From: Oreocharis arfaki
Lineage: Eukaryota > Chordata > Aves > Passeriformes > Paramythiidae
Assembly: GCA_013398015.1 (NCBI GenBank)
Contig: VZRR01013401.1
Location: 124,001 to 188,000, forward strand
DNA: 64,000 nt
Direction: 5' to 3'
Positions 12,233-26,247 of the stretch are shown here, in pieces. The notes under the pieces are model-generated. The model saw nothing but the letters and a program-made list of their open reading frames with translations, did not search any database and was not told the DNA's origin. The translations under genes and the position numbers were made by a program. Every line of letters begins with the position of its first letter. Within the stretch, counting starts at the first letter, position 1.

Positions 12233-12397
12233 TGGTGTTTGGTGGGTTTGGGTTTTTTTTTTTTTGTTTTGTTTTGGTGGTAGTGTTTCGTTTTGTTCTG
12301 GTTTTGGGTGGGGGGTTTTTTTTGTTTGTTTGTTTGTTTGTTTTCTTTTGGGTTTTTTTTGGTTTGGTTTGGTTTGGTTTGATTTTGTTTTGTTTTC

Positions 12398-12429
<32 letters not shown>

Positions 12430-12430
12430 T
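12233..12430. repeat. T/G-only simple-repeat block with changing units
   Basis: About 200 bases almost free of A and C on the plus strand. Successive sub-blocks have different units: GTTT (about 12317-12343), GGTTT (about 12360-12380) and GTTTT (about 12384-12424), separated by G runs such as GGGTGGGGGG at about 12306. The overlapping open frames on both strands are repeat artefacts. Confidence 0.95.
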
Positions 12431-13702
12431 CTGACTTAGTGCAGACATGAATTCATCTCTCTTAACTCCCCAAAGTTTCTGTAAGTTGGTAATGGATTCT
12501 CAGTTGTATTAATTTATTGCAAACAGGCCATCTTCTGAGATGACCTGGGACAGGCTTCGGTGACCAGCTTCAGAACCTTTTCATTGTAAGGGCTCTTGCC
12601 CTGGGAAATGCAGGGCAAAACAGTAAATTGGCAATGACTCTTTTGTACAAAAGCCAGTCAGCATCAGTGGCAGCTGCACAAAAACTGGTAATGGCTTATT
12701 ACAGAGTTTGGAGAAAATGGTATTGCTTGAGAACTGTGTTTCTGTACAACAATAAGGGCAGACAGAAAACATTTAATAGGATTATTTTGTTTTCTTCAAT
12801 AGCAGGCTTGAAAAACTTGGAAACATTTTGTCAGATAATGTTTTATGTAGTCATGAATGTGTTTTGGGGGATGTGATCACAAAATATTGTCAGACAGCTT
12901 GGCACGAATCTGGGAAATGAGTTTTAATGCTTTGCCAGGTTTAAACTAAAGAGTTCTCCAAGCGTCCCCTTTCTCTAACCAGCTACATAGAAATGGGAAT
13001 ATGGCCACTTCGATGCTGAAGGTAAAAAGATATATTACGAGTAGTATTGCTCCCTTGCATGCCTCAGTTACAGAAATGTCACGTCTGAATTGTGATATCC
13101 TGATGGGTTTTCTCTAACCTTCTGTTCCCTGTGAAGCTGAACTTCTAATATGACAACAGGAATAGTGCTTTAGTAACATTCAGGGAAAACCACTCCAAAC
13201 ACTTTGCCCACCTTTCTTCCTCTTGTTCCTGTCATATTGCATTCATTCCTAGACCTCACTGACTCAGACTACATGCTCACCTTTCAGTCATCATTTTTTT
13301 TTCTTGGCTATATTCTCCCCACAATGCTCCCCATTCTGCCTACTAAGAAGTCTCTTGCTCTCAGTGGCTGGCCAGTACCTCAAAAAAATAGTTTTCTGCG
13401 TCTTCAGAACTGATGTAGACAATACTTTAATGAAACAGAAATCATCAGCGGGGTACAGAAATTACAGCTGATTTCCAGGAATGAGATTAGTAATAAAGCT
13501 TTCCTTTTTTTTTTTTTTTTTTAAATAACATTTATCGTTGCCTTTCAACATTTCCATGAAACCCAGTATCTGGCTAGTCTTGGAAGTTCCAACATTGTTT
13601 CAGTGATATTAAAGGCTGACTGAAAGGAGTTTGCAGCACCATTCTGGGGCACTCACAGGCAATATATGCATAGTCTGGCAGGTATGCACAGTCTGGACTG
13701 AA

Positions 13703-13749
13703 TGTTGATATGGATATCTCTGTTGATATGGATATGTTGATATGGATAT
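13703..13749. repeat. three copies of a 15-base tandem unit
   Basis: The unit TGTTGATATGGATAT occurs at 13703-13717, 13721-13735 and 13735-13749, with CTC between the first two. A looser CAGTCTGG/CATAGTCTGG duplication lies just before it. Confidence 0.9.
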
Positions 13750-14440
13750 TTCAGAAGCCTCATGGGTAAGGTTTATAAAAGTCGCCATCCATAGAAGTTT
13801 CTTTTCTTGATTATTAGCGTTTCATTATTTTCTTAGAAATGCTTACATATCTGTTTAGGTTCTGTAGCAACATTTCTGTGTGCAAAGGACAAGGAAAGGA
13901 ATTATTACATAATTGAGATGTCCCACTCCACAAATGAAAGTGAAGAAAACCATTTTTACTCCCTCTCCACTAGGAACTCACCTATCAGAAACTAATTCCT
14001 TTGATTTCTTACTATGACCAGTTATTTTTTTCTCTTTTAAGTAATCACCAGATGATACTTTCGTTCCATAAGCTGCTTTCCAGTGCATGTGGCTGTGATG
14101 CAAATAAAGCATGTGTCACTTGCCATATTAATGATACTGTTAGACATTTCTGCTTTAAGGGACACAGCAGCAGTAGTAGTTGCAAGTCAGCTCCTCTCAA
14201 GTATAGATCAGTCCTAAGTTATTCAGTAAAGAAAGGACAATGCTCGAAATAGCTCATCCTGCTTGGCAGGTGTAGGGGAAAGCAGTTGGATATAGTCTTG
14301 GTGGTGCATGGAAGAAACAGCAGGGTTCTGAGGAGATGAGTGAAAAACAACTTTTACTTGCAAACTTTAGGGCATCCAGAAAGAATAAGGCACTTGGCAA
14401 GGCTTTGGCTGGATTTTTTGGTCAGGCTTAAAATACATGT

Positions 14441-14512
14441 TGAGAAGAAGGTAAGAGGGGAGTGGAGTGAGGGGGCAGAGGGAGGGAGAAGGAGAGAGGG
14501 AGAGGAAAAGGG
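14441..14512. repeat. purine-rich (GA) tract
   Basis: Almost pure A/G on the plus strand with GGGAGG and GAGAG units. It explains the Glu/Gly/Arg-rich short open frame on the plus strand and the Ser/Pro-rich frames opposite. Confidence 0.85.
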
Positions 14513-16454
14513 TCTCTGTCTGCAAGAGTCCCAGATGTACCATAAGGGCAAAAGGAGTGTAGGTATAGAAGGGACCATTCTGTCTCATTTTTCGGACCTT
14601 TGATTTTTCATCCTTCACTTCAAGTAAATATCACTGGAATGATGGTGGCAATAGGATGATATGAGGCATGTAAAGGGGAAAAAAGGGTCTTGGGTGTCTT
14701 CACTTTGTGCTGAGATGAAAATTGGGTGGAGCTTTCTTTCCTTTGTTCTCTGCTTTGTGCACTGGTGAAGCCTCAACTGAACTTTCTTCACACAGCCTAA
14801 AATGTAAACTCCAAGGATGGTCCTTGGATTGACTTTTCAAGAGTATTTTGCATTGTCCCTTAACTATGTCTTTTATTTATTTATTTATGGGGTTCTATGT
14901 GTGTGGATAAAAATGGGGGAAGTTTTATGGCACCTTTCTGCTCAGGATTTTCATTTACTGAGTTACCAAGATCCATAATTAACCTGCTAAATTCTACTAA
15001 ACTTTTCTGATTTGGTTTCAGAGACTATGATGTCTTGAATGTAATTTGGAAAAGAATAGTGAATTTAGGGGAGGTTTATACCGCCGTTTTGAACAAAGTT
15101 TTAAGTTAATTAAGTAACAGTGGAAAATGGAATCAAATGAGGCAATCTTACAATTCTCAAAAAAAATTAATTTAGTACATTCACAACATTTTCTTTATTT
15201 TTTACTACTTAAATTCTGAGACTTTGGGTAAAATTTGATGCTTCAAAAAGTTTACAGTGTATTCATGGATAACACAAAATTATACACTGCATATTTTTAT
15301 TATAACTGGATTGATATATATATTTGTTCTGCAACATATTTGTTATAGAGTCTGCACTCAATAGTCATTAAAATACAATACAAACTCAGTTTGACTCAGA
15401 ATTTATTGTGAATCAGTTTTCTTGTTTATCATTTATATACTTGTTTATCCATTTTCAGGGTGTGTGGAATCTGCATGCCCATGTGAATTACGTACCCATC
15501 AGCCTTAATTAGATTAATACAATTAATAAACCCCCTTTTAAACCCAGAATGGTGGCAATCTAAATGAAATAACAGAGGTAACTGATTCACAATTCTAGAA
15601 ATTCTTTAATCTGTTAAATATTTCACATAAATCTGGGATTTTAGATTTTGTTTTTTTCTTGCTGGATTTTGAAACAATGGGATGCACAATACTGGAATTT
15701 CGTATTCCTCGTAAAAAACTCTCATGTCCTACTCCTCTTAGATCAAGCAAATTCTCAGTTACTCTTTAAATTCTTCTTTAGTAGCACTTTCGAGCTGAGT
15801 ACTTGAGAATTTTGTATTAGTACAAAGAAAGAAGTGTAGTTTTAGTAACTCTTCATTTTATTGTTCAGGGCCGGCTCTAAGTGTGAAGATAATAAATGGT
15901 AAATTGATTTCACTGTATGAACACTTTTATTGTGACTTGTGAATCATGTCTGAAAGAATTTTCCACATAATATTCCCCTAATCACCAGAGACATTCTTAA
16001 AGGGAAGATTCAAATTTCAAACAGATACACATATAACCATTTTTCTTAACTGCAGTTATGCTGTGACATTCAGGTTAAGCTTCTGTGGTGTGGAAATAGT
16101 TTAGAAATCAGTGTGCCACAAAGCTAACATTCTTCTGTCATTATTTGATTTGGAAGGAGAGAATAAAGTCAGAAAGGATTAAGGCATGAAGGACGTTAAT
16201 ATAAAACAGAGGGTGGGGTAGAAAGGCTAAGTCTAACAAGCGTGCTGTGAAGTCCTGACGGCCAGAAGGAGAGATTCAGGTCAGAAATGGTTACTGACAG
16301 CAGTGCCCTTACCAAGCTTTCCTTCTGATCTGCACATTGGTAGGCAGCAATCAACATCAAAACACATGTTCAGATAACTAAAAGAAGAGTAACACTACTC
16401 ACAATCTGTCCTCCTTTCTGCAGCTTGTACAAATTATCTGTAGAGTACAGTATT

Positions 16455-16715
16455 TCATAGAACTGTTGGTGAGAAGGGATCTTGCCTGACCTTCATCTCA
16501 AAATGAGACTATGTCTACCACTAGGTCGGTTCAGACAAGACTTTGTCTAGCCAAATCCTGGAAAACTTCAAGGACAGTGATCCTACAGCTTCTGTGCCAG
16601 TTACAGCTCCGCACTACTTTCCCAGTATACATGGTAGAGCTTTTCTCCTAATGTCCAAGACAAAGCTCCCAAGCCAGAATAGACATTACCCTTTGCAACG
16701 CTGTGCAGTACTACT
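16455..16715 (-). mobile_element. old, diverged CR1 3' fragment
   Basis: In antisense orientation the order of motifs fits the CR1 3' region: a CATAGAACTGTTGG start (near the element's 3' end), a GAAGGGATC block, an ACCACTAGGTC block, then AAACTTCAAGGACAGTGATCCTACAGC, which corresponds to the usual 'tccagggatgg' part, and a TAATGTCCAAG block. Divergence is clearly greater than in the copies at 8.4 and 60.1 kb. The far edge is uncertain. Confidence 0.65.
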
Positions 16716-19700
16716 GAAAGTTGCTTTGTTATGCCTTTTTTTCTAACCCTCCTTCAATCAGCTAATCATTAAATTGTCTTCTTTGACAGAAAGAGAAAAA
16801 GCTACAAAGAAGCCCATCTCTTTCAGGTCAGGTGCATGAAGTGGTAGATAATGCACGCACACGGAGTATATGTGATACTTTTCTAAATGGCTGTTTTCAG
16901 CTCCATCATATTTTGATAAATTATGGGAACTCTGAATATTCTGTCACTTTTTGCTTCCCCAACTCAGCCTGATGTATGATCATTTCACCACTTCCTCTCC
17001 AAGTCACTTTGTGCAGAAGACTTTTAACATGGGCAAAGTACCTCTGCAAGGATATACGCAGCTTAAATTGCAAAGCAATTATTTAATAGTTAAATTGCAG
17101 ACTAGGTAGTTAGAGCTAATGAGATATTACAGTAACTGTTAATATTAAAGGTGAGTCTTTGCTGTCCAAGCAATCATCAGACTGTTGGGAAGGGTCAGCT
17201 TCCATTCCTCTTTGGAAAGGGCTCCTACTCAGTGTTTCTGAGTTGCCATCATATGACTCCCTCTTTTTATGTGAGGATTTAATACCTTTTCACGCCTGTG
17301 TTTTTTTGTCCTGAATCCTTGTGTGGCTCACTACTGCTGTCTCAACAGTCTTACCTCTTTCTGCAGTCTTACCTTTCTTATTTGGGTATCTCTGATTTCT
17401 AGACTTCACAACTCCTTCTCACAATTTAGCCTTTCCTCTGGGAGCTGAGCCAAAGTTACCTAGCTATCTTGAATCAAAATGAGAACTTAACTCAAATGCA
17501 GTTGAACCTCTCAAAGGAGTTAAATCTCTGTTTCCTGAAGAACCTGTTAACAAACAGTCCCACTCTTACTTCCTCTGAAAGGAGAAATGTTGTTTTAGAT
17601 GTGCAAATGTCTTTTAACCTGTGGTCTCAGGTACCCATTCTCTGGGGTTACTCAGAAAATTGCACCAAAATTCCTGCAGATTTTCAATCACAAACTGAGA
17701 CTTCTCGATTCTGCCATCCATCCATTTCTCAGGCTCTTGCTTCCACACACTTTCCCTAAGAGATCAGAGAGAAAACAATATAATTTAATACAGCTCAAAT
17801 CATCAGTAACATAAGAAGCAAACACCAGAACAGTCTCATGTAACAGTGAAAATAATTTTACTTTCCTTAGGTCATACTCAGGTCTTCCTTCCAGGCCCTG
17901 CTGTCCCCACACATAAGTGCTCTATGAAATAGAGGGGTTAATGGGGGCTATGCTGTGGCAGGGGATCTTTACTGAGCACAAAAAATGAAGTTGGCTTTTA
18001 AAACCATAAAGGAATGTATACTGTCTGTCCCAGGGAGTCACCTTTTCCTTGATAGCGTAGCACAGTTCTGCATGAATTCTGCTTATCTTTCTCTCTCTTC
18101 ACAGCACAAGGAAGCAAAGCAAATGAGCCAGAGAAACTCAGCCAGTCTGGGGAATTTTAAAAATTCTTTTTGAGATAAAGATTTCAGTGCCCACAGTTTT
18201 ATGTGTGCTAAGAAGCTTTACTAACAGCTGAGTGCTGAAGCATGACCTGCATGTGCCTTTTAGGTCATCAGAGCCAGAATGATCTCAACCCATTTAGCTT
18301 TCAGGTTATGCCTCGGTCAAGTGAATACTTTGAAGTCATTTCAGCTGAGAAGGTTAAAGGTTGACATTTGCAGTTATGACTTGTGTGTGCCAGCTTTGCA
18401 CTCCTATTGATATCATAAATCCAGTTTCCAAGTTTTCACCATAAGCAATTGAGCACATTTCTGAAACTTTGGAAATAATTATTTTTAATGTATTTTTACT
18501 CTTCAATTTCACACACACACACTTCCTTTGTTTTTGTGCTTTTAAATCAATTATAAATAATTTATGTAAAGAGATAATTATAGATATTATATTTTCATTT
18601 CAAATATTTTAGGGTGGTATGCCTAATTTCAGCTAAAAAGTGCATATTATTTTCATCATTTTATGATCGATGCATAGAAATCCTATTCTAGTGAGACCTT
18701 ACAGTATATTATATGAAATAATTAGAAAACCACTTAAGAAAACAAATTTTAAAATCTTTCTTAAAATCCCATTTATCAATTATGTGTTTGCACAAAGATC
18801 ATTCAGATTACTTGGGACCAGTCTAGTGATAAACGACAAATGAAATTATATTGCAGCCTTTCACTGGTGTGTGTTAAACAGAGCAACACAGAAGCTGTAG
18901 TATTCTATGTTATATTGCACTGACAACTCTTTTTGTAAGATCTTTGTCATTTTTTTTTTCAAATTCAGACAAGATAAATTGTTCACTCTTTATTGAAGGA
19001 ATAAAAATCATTAAAAGAATGACAAAATATAATACTCTTTTATGCTTGTTCCTTCCTTTCTAAGTCATAATAATATTATTTAATTTACTTTTCAAATTAG
19101 GAAAGTATTTTTTTAGTGATGACACATGGGTAATTCTGTAGTATCAGACCCATGAAACATTTTCATACCTATATATGTTTATTTCAGGGCATTTATAACA
19201 ACTGTAAATCAAGCACTAACAAAGCTCTATTCATGTACAATAGAACACATAATAAGAATTGATTACAAAATGTAGTAGAAGTATAGTAGATTATGTTTGG
19301 CAAGAAACAGAAAATACTTAAACATAATGAAAACTACATAGCAGGTTTTTATGTATCACTTGCCACTAAAGACAAAGCCAAGGCTGAAAAAGCCTTCTAG
19401 CTTCCTCTCATCTGTGTTTTCAACTCATTAACAAAAAAGAAGACAAAGAAAGAAAGATTCTGAGTGCTGTGTGAAGTCCTTAGCCTGCTCAGTGAGGTGC
19501 ATTTGTGTATTTGTATATATTTGCCTCTGTGTGTGCCTATAAACTATGTATGAACACTTTGACTTGACTGACTTTTCGGAATACTGGAAAGGGTATTTAC
19601 TGGAAAAACAGTTTAGTCATTTATTTTTGCTATAGATTTTGCAATTGTCCTACAAATTCTGACAGTTAAAAGAGGAAAGCTGGGAAGCTGGTTTGCCAGA

Positions 19701-20696
19701 TTTCTTTCTGCTGCTGAAGACCGTGATGAGAGATTGCCACTAGGTCAGGAAGTTTGAACATGCATCATACTGGGGGTGACCTATGCCATGCTGCTGGGGC
19801 TTTTCATTAGGCTGCCTAAAAGCAGTTCCTTTCAATCCAGAAACTGTACTGGTGAGTATATGCTTAAAGTTAAAATGGACATGACTTCAGCTATTCTTTC
19901 ATTTCAAAACCTTCTCCTTCCATGTTAGGTTTTGAGGTGCGTTGACATTGTGGACATCATTTTACACAAATTACTACTTGTGTTTGCAAGCTCTTATTTT
20001 TTTCTTTCTTCTTTTTTTTTTTTTTCCAATTAAAAAGAAAGGGAAAAACAGAACAAAAAGGACAGCTAAATCATTGTGGTTTTCCTCTGTCATCTTCTTC
20101 ACTTTCTTTTTCTCCTCTCCTTAGTAAAGCAGCAAAACCCAATAAATACATGATGAACCGTGTTCAAACATAATGACCAGTTTATCTACAAAAGGAAATT
20201 TGAATTCTTACTTATAACATTACCTCTGGCTTGTTCAGTGAAGCTGTTTGTAAAGAAATTAGCTTGGTTTTCTGACTGTGCTTTCACTCGTATCTCAGCA
20301 AAGGACCATTAACAGAGCAGTATAAGAGGGTCTGCACTTTGAATAATCATACAGTATTCATATTTACTAACTTTACACAAACCAAGAAGCAATCAAGTAA
20401 AACAGTGTTGTCTGGACTTCCAGAAAACTTTAAAAGCCATGGGGTTTATGTTGCTTAGCTAATTTCATTCAATCCTTGTATAACCTGCCAAATATTTCTG
20501 TGACTTAGAATTGAAACATAACTTGATTATGCCCCCTTCTTTTTAATGAACTACACAAAAAAATTAGGAATTTGAGCTAGATGGTTCTAGTACATAAGCT
20601 TTATCTGATACATGCAAATCATAATTCAAAGGGCCATGTGTCATTCCAAAACAAGACACTATTCAGAAGTCAGGAAGCTTCATGTCTTAAGGGTGC
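16716..20696. other. AT-rich unique sequence, no gene recognised
   Basis: Only short open frames (96 codons at most, 17469-17759) without recognisable motif. A donor-like CTG|GTGAGTAT occurs at 19851/19852, without a convincing acceptor partner. Small CA run at about 18511-18521. Confidence 0.5.
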
Positions 20697-20762
20697 AAAA
20701 AAAACCCAAAAAACAACAAAAAACAACAACAACAAAAAAACCCCACCAACAACAAAAAAAAA
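20697..20762. repeat. A-rich (CAA)n-type simple repeat
   Basis: About 65 bases of A with interspersed C in AAC and AACAAC units. Overlapping Lys/Asn/Thr-rich open frames are artefacts. Confidence 0.93.
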
Positions 20763-23700
20763 GGCAAATAAATATCTGGGAAAAAATTACCCTTGGCTGT
20801 ACACCAATGTCTGATGCTTTCTGCAGCATAACACGAGCACTGATTAATCTGTGTACCTATGCTGTTGATTAAGGCTCTTTTCTGAAGATCAGTAGCCCCA
20901 AATGACTTTCCGTAGTGGAACAAGATTAATTCTTAGCAGATAGTATCAGGTCACATATAGTAAATGTGATGGTGATGAGGCACTGTGAGAGAACAGGAGT
21001 ATCACCTTTGTCATCAGTGCTGACAGCCCATCTATCCGCATTTTTACCTGATCTGAACTTAAAATCACCACACAGATGACAGAAGATTTTGCCTCAATGA
21101 TTTTTTGGTATTCTAAAACAGTTACAATGCCTATTTTAGTGTGTTGGTTTTGGTTTTTGCTGCATCTTCATTTCATATTCATGAACTCATATTAGCACTG
21201 GCCTTTACTTTATTGAGGGCTGAGCACCAGTAGCTTCAGGAAACTGGCGATTTAAACATGGAGTTGAATGAATTTTTTTGATCTTAGATGTGTAACTCGT
21301 GTAGAGCCTAATTTTGAAATAGAATTTGCTGAAAAAGCAGGCAAAAAAAATTTTTCAAACCTGTAGGAGGCCTGCACAAAAGTCAGCAATGATTTATATG
21401 AAAGTCTACTGTTACAGTCATAATTACTCAGTATAATATTGAAGAAAGCTACCTTATTCCGGAAAAGTACTTATACAAAAATGGTACTAAAAGTACAATG
21501 GATGTCATCTGTGTCAGTAACAGTATTTCTAATTTAGAATTACTGAAAACATGCCTTCCTTAAGAAAATCCTAAAATGTAGAATTCCTGTGCATAACTCA
21601 AAGTCTGGGATTTATTTTCCAAAATTTCAGATATGCAACATGGGGCAATTATCCTGTGTGCCTTTTATCACTGACATTTGATTTTCACCTTCATCTTTTA
21701 ATGTGTGGCTTTGGAAATTTTAAAAATTCTATTTTTTTTTTCCTAACCGCAATACAAAAATTTTTTTTTTTTGAGCCCACCACCAGCCAGTAGTCTTGCA
21801 TCAGTTAACGCCACCTGGGGTCTCAAACCCAGCAGCTTTAGACTGTTACATCTTGAATGTACTGGATTTAATATTACTTGTAGATCTGCTCATAGAAGGC
21901 GACTTTTTATTCTTTTACTGTTTAAAACTAGGTCAGGTCTGTAAAACAGAGATTGAAGTAGGAGTCAGGGTAAAATTGTACCAGTCTAAGCTTGTGAGGG
22001 AGAAACAATATTTCAAGGAAATTCAAGTTCAAGGAAACTAAATCTTCAATAGCAGGTATTTTGCCTCAGCAGTCACCTCTGAAGAAATTCTCCGGGGTAT
22101 GATGTTTACCTATGTGCTCCACAGGGAGAATCCCTTTAATCAGATAATTTATACTTCCATGCTCAGCTCTATGGCTTTCAGACTGCTAGCAGAGCAATGT
22201 GACTCTGTTCAGAAAACATTCTTGATTTCCAGGTATGTTTTATAGAAAATGATCTCTGAGGCTATGGAGAAATGCAAATTTCTTTCTAAAATGCTCTGAA
22301 ATTTTTTTTTTTTTTTTTTTCACCCTAGAGGCGATGTCTGATGTCCAGCACACAAGGATTCAAACACTGCAGTGGTAAATATCACAACAATAACCTCTTG
22401 GCAAAACAACCGAAGCAGAATTCCATTCTACAATTTACTAAGTTCCCAGATGTCGCCATGAAAGCACACAGACCCAGACAGTATAATTTGCATTTTATTG
22501 CAGGTAAATAAAGCATAAAGTGTGACATTTATGAAGAAGCTGTTGTGATGCAAGATTTTGCTGTTCATAAAATCTTGCAAACTAAATTCTAGTGTCAGAA
22601 AGTAGGAATTTTCATGCATCAACCTTTCTGATAAGCAACATGAAAATTACCTTTCAATGACAAGTAGCAAAACTATGAGAGCATTATTTATATTAAAAAA
22701 AAGGGACTGACCCAAGACACACACAAATCAATGAGTGCCTTTTGATTACCTTGATTGAGTTTTTTGATCAGGCCTGTTGTGTTTGAAGCATAAATAATTT
22801 TTGCTTCTATGTTAGTTAACAAAGTAGTGCTGTTAATTGACAAAAACTAGTTTTGTTCTATGACAAACTGCAATTTGCCTAATACTGCTGATTTTTATAC
22901 TACCTTTTTTCTATTTTTTTTCTAGTAGATGCTTATATGTCTCTATATAAAGCTGCTATATTTTCCCTTTTTTTTTTTTTTTTTAATATAGATTGAACCA
23001 AATAATAACTTCAAAGAACTTCCTAGTAGAAAATATTCATGATTTTCATCATCGTGAGTCTTGGATTTGAGATACCTTCATGTTCTTATTATTGACATTA
23101 GAAAGGTTATTGGGCCCATAATAGGTCAGGATAAATCAAAAAAAGGTGGTTTAGTGATCAAGTTTTATGTTGGAGATTTACGCTTCTTTTAGTTCTCTAA
23201 CTTCGATTGCTATAGAGAAGAAACTAGGGCAATATTCAGGACATGATGTCCAGCCAAGGGTTTGGATACATGCCATCATAGCTGTGCATAATTTTAGTAT
23301 ACCTACTACAACTCTGTGAACTTGGTACAGACCAAAACTTATGTATACAACATATATGTGAGGGTTTTCCAGAAAATGTAATAAATAAAATCCCAGATCC
23401 AGGTCTCTCTCTCTTGTCTTTCTGCCAGTGCATGCTAGGTTTCAGTTCACAACAGAGGCTGAATGACTTTGTTGTACAGTTCACAGTTCTACAGTTCAGA
23501 TTACACCTCCCTTCTTTTGTTCACGACATGACACATTTTTTATACCACAAATAAGACACTATATACAGGCAATCTGGCAAAAATTATAATAATAAATTTT
23601 TCTTTTAACTTCAAACTGAACAAATAAACATAGCTGGCATTTTTACCTGTATCTATCATACATGTAATGTAGGAAAATACATATGGAAGATAGAAGATAT

Positions 23701-24445
23701 ACAAGTAGTTGCCTCAAGGAGACTTTAGGCAGGAGTTTCTAACCTGCCTGAGGACAACACAACCGAGAAATACCAGCCAAAAATCTGATAATCTAAAGAA
23801 GTTTTTTATTGCTAGAAGATGGCATGGACTGCTTAGATAAAGGTCACAGTTTAGTAAATTGCAACTGTTTTTCTAAACGCTTTACAGTCATTGTTTTTTT
23901 CCTTCTAACTGAAAAAGACTTCACGATTTCATGACTGAAGACAGTCTGCAAAACAGCACAATCGAGAGTGTTAATGGTTTTGAAAGACAGGACTGCTGTC
24001 AATAAAATCTGAATCAACATGGTTAGGTCATTGATAGGTAACAATTCAAAGACAACTGCAAGTAAGGAAGAAAGGTGAATATGAATCTGGTTTATTTTAA
24101 AGAGTAAATCTATCGATTTTTATACAGACAAAAAGTCATACAGTAGTAATAGTACACAAGAACTATTCAGTAGTTTCCAAGGAAAAAAATTAAGCAGAGC
24201 TGGGGTGGTGAAAAATTAAGACATTTTTGCATAGATTTTAAGATATTCTGAGGCTTGTGAAATGCTGTTGGCATTCTAGGTTGTGGTCATAACAAAAACT
24301 GAGATCCTAGTCAGTCTTAGGAACACTGAACATCTCATGAATAAAGTACTTTACCTATTTACTTAGAGAATGCATTTTGTGGAGAGAAGTTAATGGATAT
24401 TTTCCCTGTACTTTTCTAAGTCTCCACTGAATTCCACTTGGGATA
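20763..24445. other. AT-rich unique sequence, no gene recognised
   Basis: T runs at 22302-22320 (19 T) and about 22969-22984. Open frames do not exceed 82 codons. No repeat family was recognised. Confidence 0.5.
22302..22320. repeat. poly(T) homopolymer
   Basis: Nineteen consecutive T. Confidence 0.95.
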
Positions 24446-24600
24446 TGTTATGGTTCAACCAGAGCTTGGCCACTGAGCATCACACAGCGCTCGCTCACTC
24501 CTATCTGTTTAGATGTGAAGAGAATCCTAAGAATAAAATTAGAAAACTCATGGGTTGAAAAAAAGACAAGCAAACAAGTAAGTAGAAGAGTGAAATTAAA
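24446..24600 (-). mobile_element. ERVL-type solo LTR, 3' end only
   Basis: The plus strand begins TGTTATGGTTCAACCA at 24446, the complement of the typical LTR end (GGTT-AACCA-ACA) of a bird ERVL family. It continues with GCTCGCTCACTCC (24488-24500) and TCATGGGTTGA (about 24549), matching the usual order of the terminal 150 bases of that LTR family, of which a fuller copy lies at 31649-32200. The remainder of the LTR is missing or too diverged. Confidence 0.72.
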
Positions 24601-26013
24601 TGTGTCTATGTTCAGTATTATTTTGCCTATTTTTAAATGAAGAAAAAAATCTATTTTGAATAATAATTTTGAAAAACAGTACTTTTTCTCTAGCTCTGCT
24701 TACTTTTGTATATTTTTCTGTCTTCCATTGCAGTCTCTCTCACATGCTACCAGAAGATTTCTCTGTATAATGCATTTTGCTGTTAAATACACATACCTGT
24801 TTTCATTTCTCAAGGGTGATTCATAACCTTTGTCAGAGGTGTCATTGTGTAAGAACAGGCATTGACTCCTTCAATGTAGCTGAGATCTAGCTAAAACACT
24901 TCTTACTGATCTCAGAATCTGATGTGTGAAATATCACCTCCTTTTATCTATGATTCATATTCTTTTTTAATTTTGTATTTTACTCTTTGTATGGAAATAT
25001 TGGTTTATTATATGGTTATGTGGAGAAACATATGGATATGATACTAATAAAATAGGACCATGCATAGATCTTGCACGCTGTTAAACCTCTTAGTCTAGAA
25101 GGCCCTCTTGAACGTCATTATAATAGGAGTATTTTAGGAGCCAGATAACCTATTCTATGTTGTTCTAAAATAAATGCTGAAATTCTTCAGATGAAATAAT
25201 ATTCCAATAGAAAATGGAAACTGTCAGACATTTCAGGTGATGACCACTAATTCATGAGCCTCAGTAGACAGTCAGAGACAGGACATTATGCTTCACCCTT
25301 TAGACAAAAGCTTTCCAAGACCATGGTTTTGATTAAGTCTCTAAAAATCATTAAATGAAAGAAATAAAAAGACTTGTCATCTACCAGTATGCATAGAATT
25401 GAAAATACCAAACACAGGACAAACTGAATTTGACATTAGAAAAAATTGAGTGTGACAGCTGCAGCAGTTACATCTTGTGGAAGGATGTGTGTGCTTGCAA
25501 AGACTTTACATCAGGTCCTGGTTGGGAGCTGGCATTTTCAAAGGTCATGAAGATCCTCAGCACCATTCAATTACTGCACAAAGGGTACCACTGACAGTTT
25601 TAGCACTGTGGTTAAATTAGCTGAGTATTATCTGAGACAATCAAACTTTTGACAGGAATGGTAGGATAATATCTGTATATCAACAAAATGCCTCAAATAT
25701 AATATCCATCTTACTCCCCTTTCTTTATTTTTGAATGACAAGGAAAACATAAGAGAATTATTTAGTTGTCCTGTAGCTTGTGAAGATATCAACATTCTCA
25801 GCCTGACAACTGTACAAACAAAGATACAGCAAAAACCTTTGATTTTAGCCACTTATGATTTTTTTCTTTATTTTAGGTTCTAAATGAACAGCCTGAATCA
25901 TTAACATACTGTTCAAACTGTATTGACATGGTTATACTGTTTAAAACAGAAAAGGACCAACATTGTTCTGCTGTTTACAAGTGCATCTGCTTTGTTGTGT
26001 AATGGCCTGCAAA
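24601..26013. other. AT-rich unique sequence, no gene recognised
   Basis: No open frame above 74 codons, no recognised repeat. Confidence 0.5.
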
Positions 26014-26247
26014 CCATAGGATCGTGAAGGCTTGATCTTTAGGATCGAGTCCAGCTGTTAACCCAACACTGCCAAGCCTACCACTAAATCATGGCTTTAA
26101 GTGCCACATCTACACTTCTTTTAAATACTCCCCAGGGTGGTCACTCAATCACTTCTCTGGGGACCCAGTTTCAAGGTTTGACATCCCTTTTGGTGAAATT
26201 TTTTTCTAATATCCAATCTAAACCTCCCGTGGTGCAACTTAAGGCCA

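Larger units (their letters stand above)
12431..16454. other. AT-rich unique sequence, no gene recognised
   Basis: Holds an 18-base T run (13505-13522), a short tandem repeat (13703-13749), a purine-rich tract (14441-14512) and a TTTA microsatellite near 14870-14887. 15450-15545 has TAAT-rich, mixed sequence that might be conserved non-coding DNA. No coding region can be supported. Confidence 0.5.

Noticed and set aside
12212..12450. Overlapping open frames on both strands (Lys/Thr/Asn-rich or Phe/Gly-rich)
   Set aside because: Produced by the T/G simple-repeat block.
13703..13749. CRISPR-like or regulatory repeat array
   Set aside because: Only three short units without spacers, in eukaryotic DNA; an ordinary small tandem duplication.
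19680..19860. Candidate exon ending at the donor CTG|GTGAGTAT (19851/19852)
   Set aside because: The donor is good but no convincing acceptor or open frame accompanies it.
20581..20923. Lys-rich plus-strand and Cys/Phe-rich minus-strand open frames
   Set aside because: They owe their length to the CAA-type simple repeat at 20697-20762.
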